Source: Pseudomonadota bacterium
GTDB taxonomy: Bacteria; Pseudomonadota; Gammaproteobacteria; Burkholderiales; Rhodocyclaceae
Reading direction: 5' to 3'
Assembly (NCBI GenBank): GCA_021811225.1
Contig: JAJZPJ010000013.1
Location: forward strand, 1-26,477
Length of the DNA: 26,477 nt
Shown here piece after piece: positions 26,284 through 26,477 of this stretch (position 1 is the stretch's first letter; each line of letters begins with the position of its first letter). A program made the position numbers and the translations under genes. The notes under the pieces are model-generated. The model was given only the letters and a program-made list of their open reading frames with translations. It searched no databases and was not told the origin of the DNA.

Positions 26284-26334
26284 GTAGGTCGGACTTGAGT
26301 CCGACAGCATCCGTCGGGCTGAAGCCCGACCTAC
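26284..26334. repeat. REP-type palindromic pair (two head-to-head hairpins)
   Basis: The 51-bp element is bounded by GTAGGTCGG (26284-26292) and CCGACCTAC (26326-26334). Inside are two perfect 8-bp hairpins, GTCGGACT with AGTCCGAC and GTCGGGCT with AGCCCGAC, each with a 2-base centre. The GTAG-type ends with GTCGG stems are the hallmark of REP elements moved by RAYT transposases. No RAYT gene is in the window. The right end overlaps the stop codon of the truncated oxidoreductase at 26331-26333. Confidence 0.85.
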
Positions 26335-26477
26335 AGCTTGACGATCTGCTTGCCGAAGTTCTGTCCGCGCACCAGCACCTGGCCGGGTCCGGGCTCGGGC
26401 ACCGGGGTCTCGACGATCTTGAAGCTGCCCTCCCCGACCCAGCCGGTGGGCCGGCTGGCCAGCAACACCTGCAGATT
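26331..26477 (-). pseudogene. internally deleted CurA-type NADP-dependent oxidoreductase (partial at window edge)
   Basis: From the window edge, 48 residues run to a TAG at 26331-26333. The first part (NLQVLLASRPTGWVGEGSF, then VETPVPEPGPGQVLVR) is the N-terminus of the zinc-free medium-chain reductases of the CurA/prostaglandin reductase group. The next residues, GQNFGKQIVKL, resemble the very C-terminus of the same proteins. Intact members have about 330-340 residues, so roughly 280 internal codons, including the NADP-binding domain, are missing and the frame is kept. The product cannot be an enzyme. The true start lies outside the window. Confidence 0.65.

Overview
The window is GC-rich, densely packed bacterial DNA. 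A Tat-exported branched-chain-amino-acid-type ABC transporter, a DUF3108 protein with a periplasm-spanning linker, a DbpA helicase, an EmrAB/NodT efflux set and a REP-type repeat together suggest a Gram-negative proteobacterium. A betaproteobacterium (Rhodocyclales or a relative) is my best guess, from gene style rather than any marker gene. No rRNA, tRNA, CRISPR array or intact mobile element is visible.

Layout. Bases 1-1070 (+) hold the tail of an unrecognised gene and a DUF3108 protein. Bases 1086-1333 hold three to four tandem copies of a hairpin-forming repeat between convergent genes. Bases 1332-6012 (-) are a complete branched-chain-amino-acid-type ABC importer (substrate-binding protein, LivH, LivM, LivG, LivF), with three successive 4-bp ATGA overlaps. 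Bases 6322-8266 (-) hold a GlcG/HbpS-type protein and MmsA (methylmalonate-semialdehyde dehydrogenase). An IclR regulator lies divergently at 8350-9177 (+). This block looks like one uptake, catabolism and control module for valine-like or related carboxylate substrates. Bases 9185-11869 (-) encode an MgtA-type Mg2+ P-type ATPase, preceded by a hairpin-rich leader with a short overlapping upstream ORF. Bases 12163-13419 (-) encode a nitronate-monooxygenase-family flavoprotein with an unusual C-terminal four-cysteine cluster. Bases 13548-16627 (-) hold a FAD-dependent dehydrogenase coupled by overlap to a DbpA helicase.

From 16756 to 21694 (+) a MarR regulator precedes a tripartite drug-efflux set: NodT-type outer-membrane lipoprotein, EmrA/HlyD adaptor and EmrB/DHA2 permease. 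The permease has ATA where an ATG start would be expected. An exported two-domain M16 peptidase follows (21752-24445, +). A small four-helix membrane protein of the phage-holin-4/YvlD type and a threonine aldolase with a TTG start follow on the - strand.

The right edge (26050-26477) is a graveyard. The N-terminus of an APH-family phosphotransferase is joined out of frame to an internal acyl-CoA dehydrogenase fragment. Beside it, a CurA-type NADP-dependent oxidoreductase has its first roughly 35 residues joined directly to its last roughly 12. A double-hairpin REP element sits between the two scars.

I see no clearly new multigene defence or biosynthetic system. The most unusual signals are the mgtA leader, the ATA start of emrB, the Cys-rich tail of the nitronate-monooxygenase homologue, the tandem hairpin repeat and the double deletion scar at the right edge.
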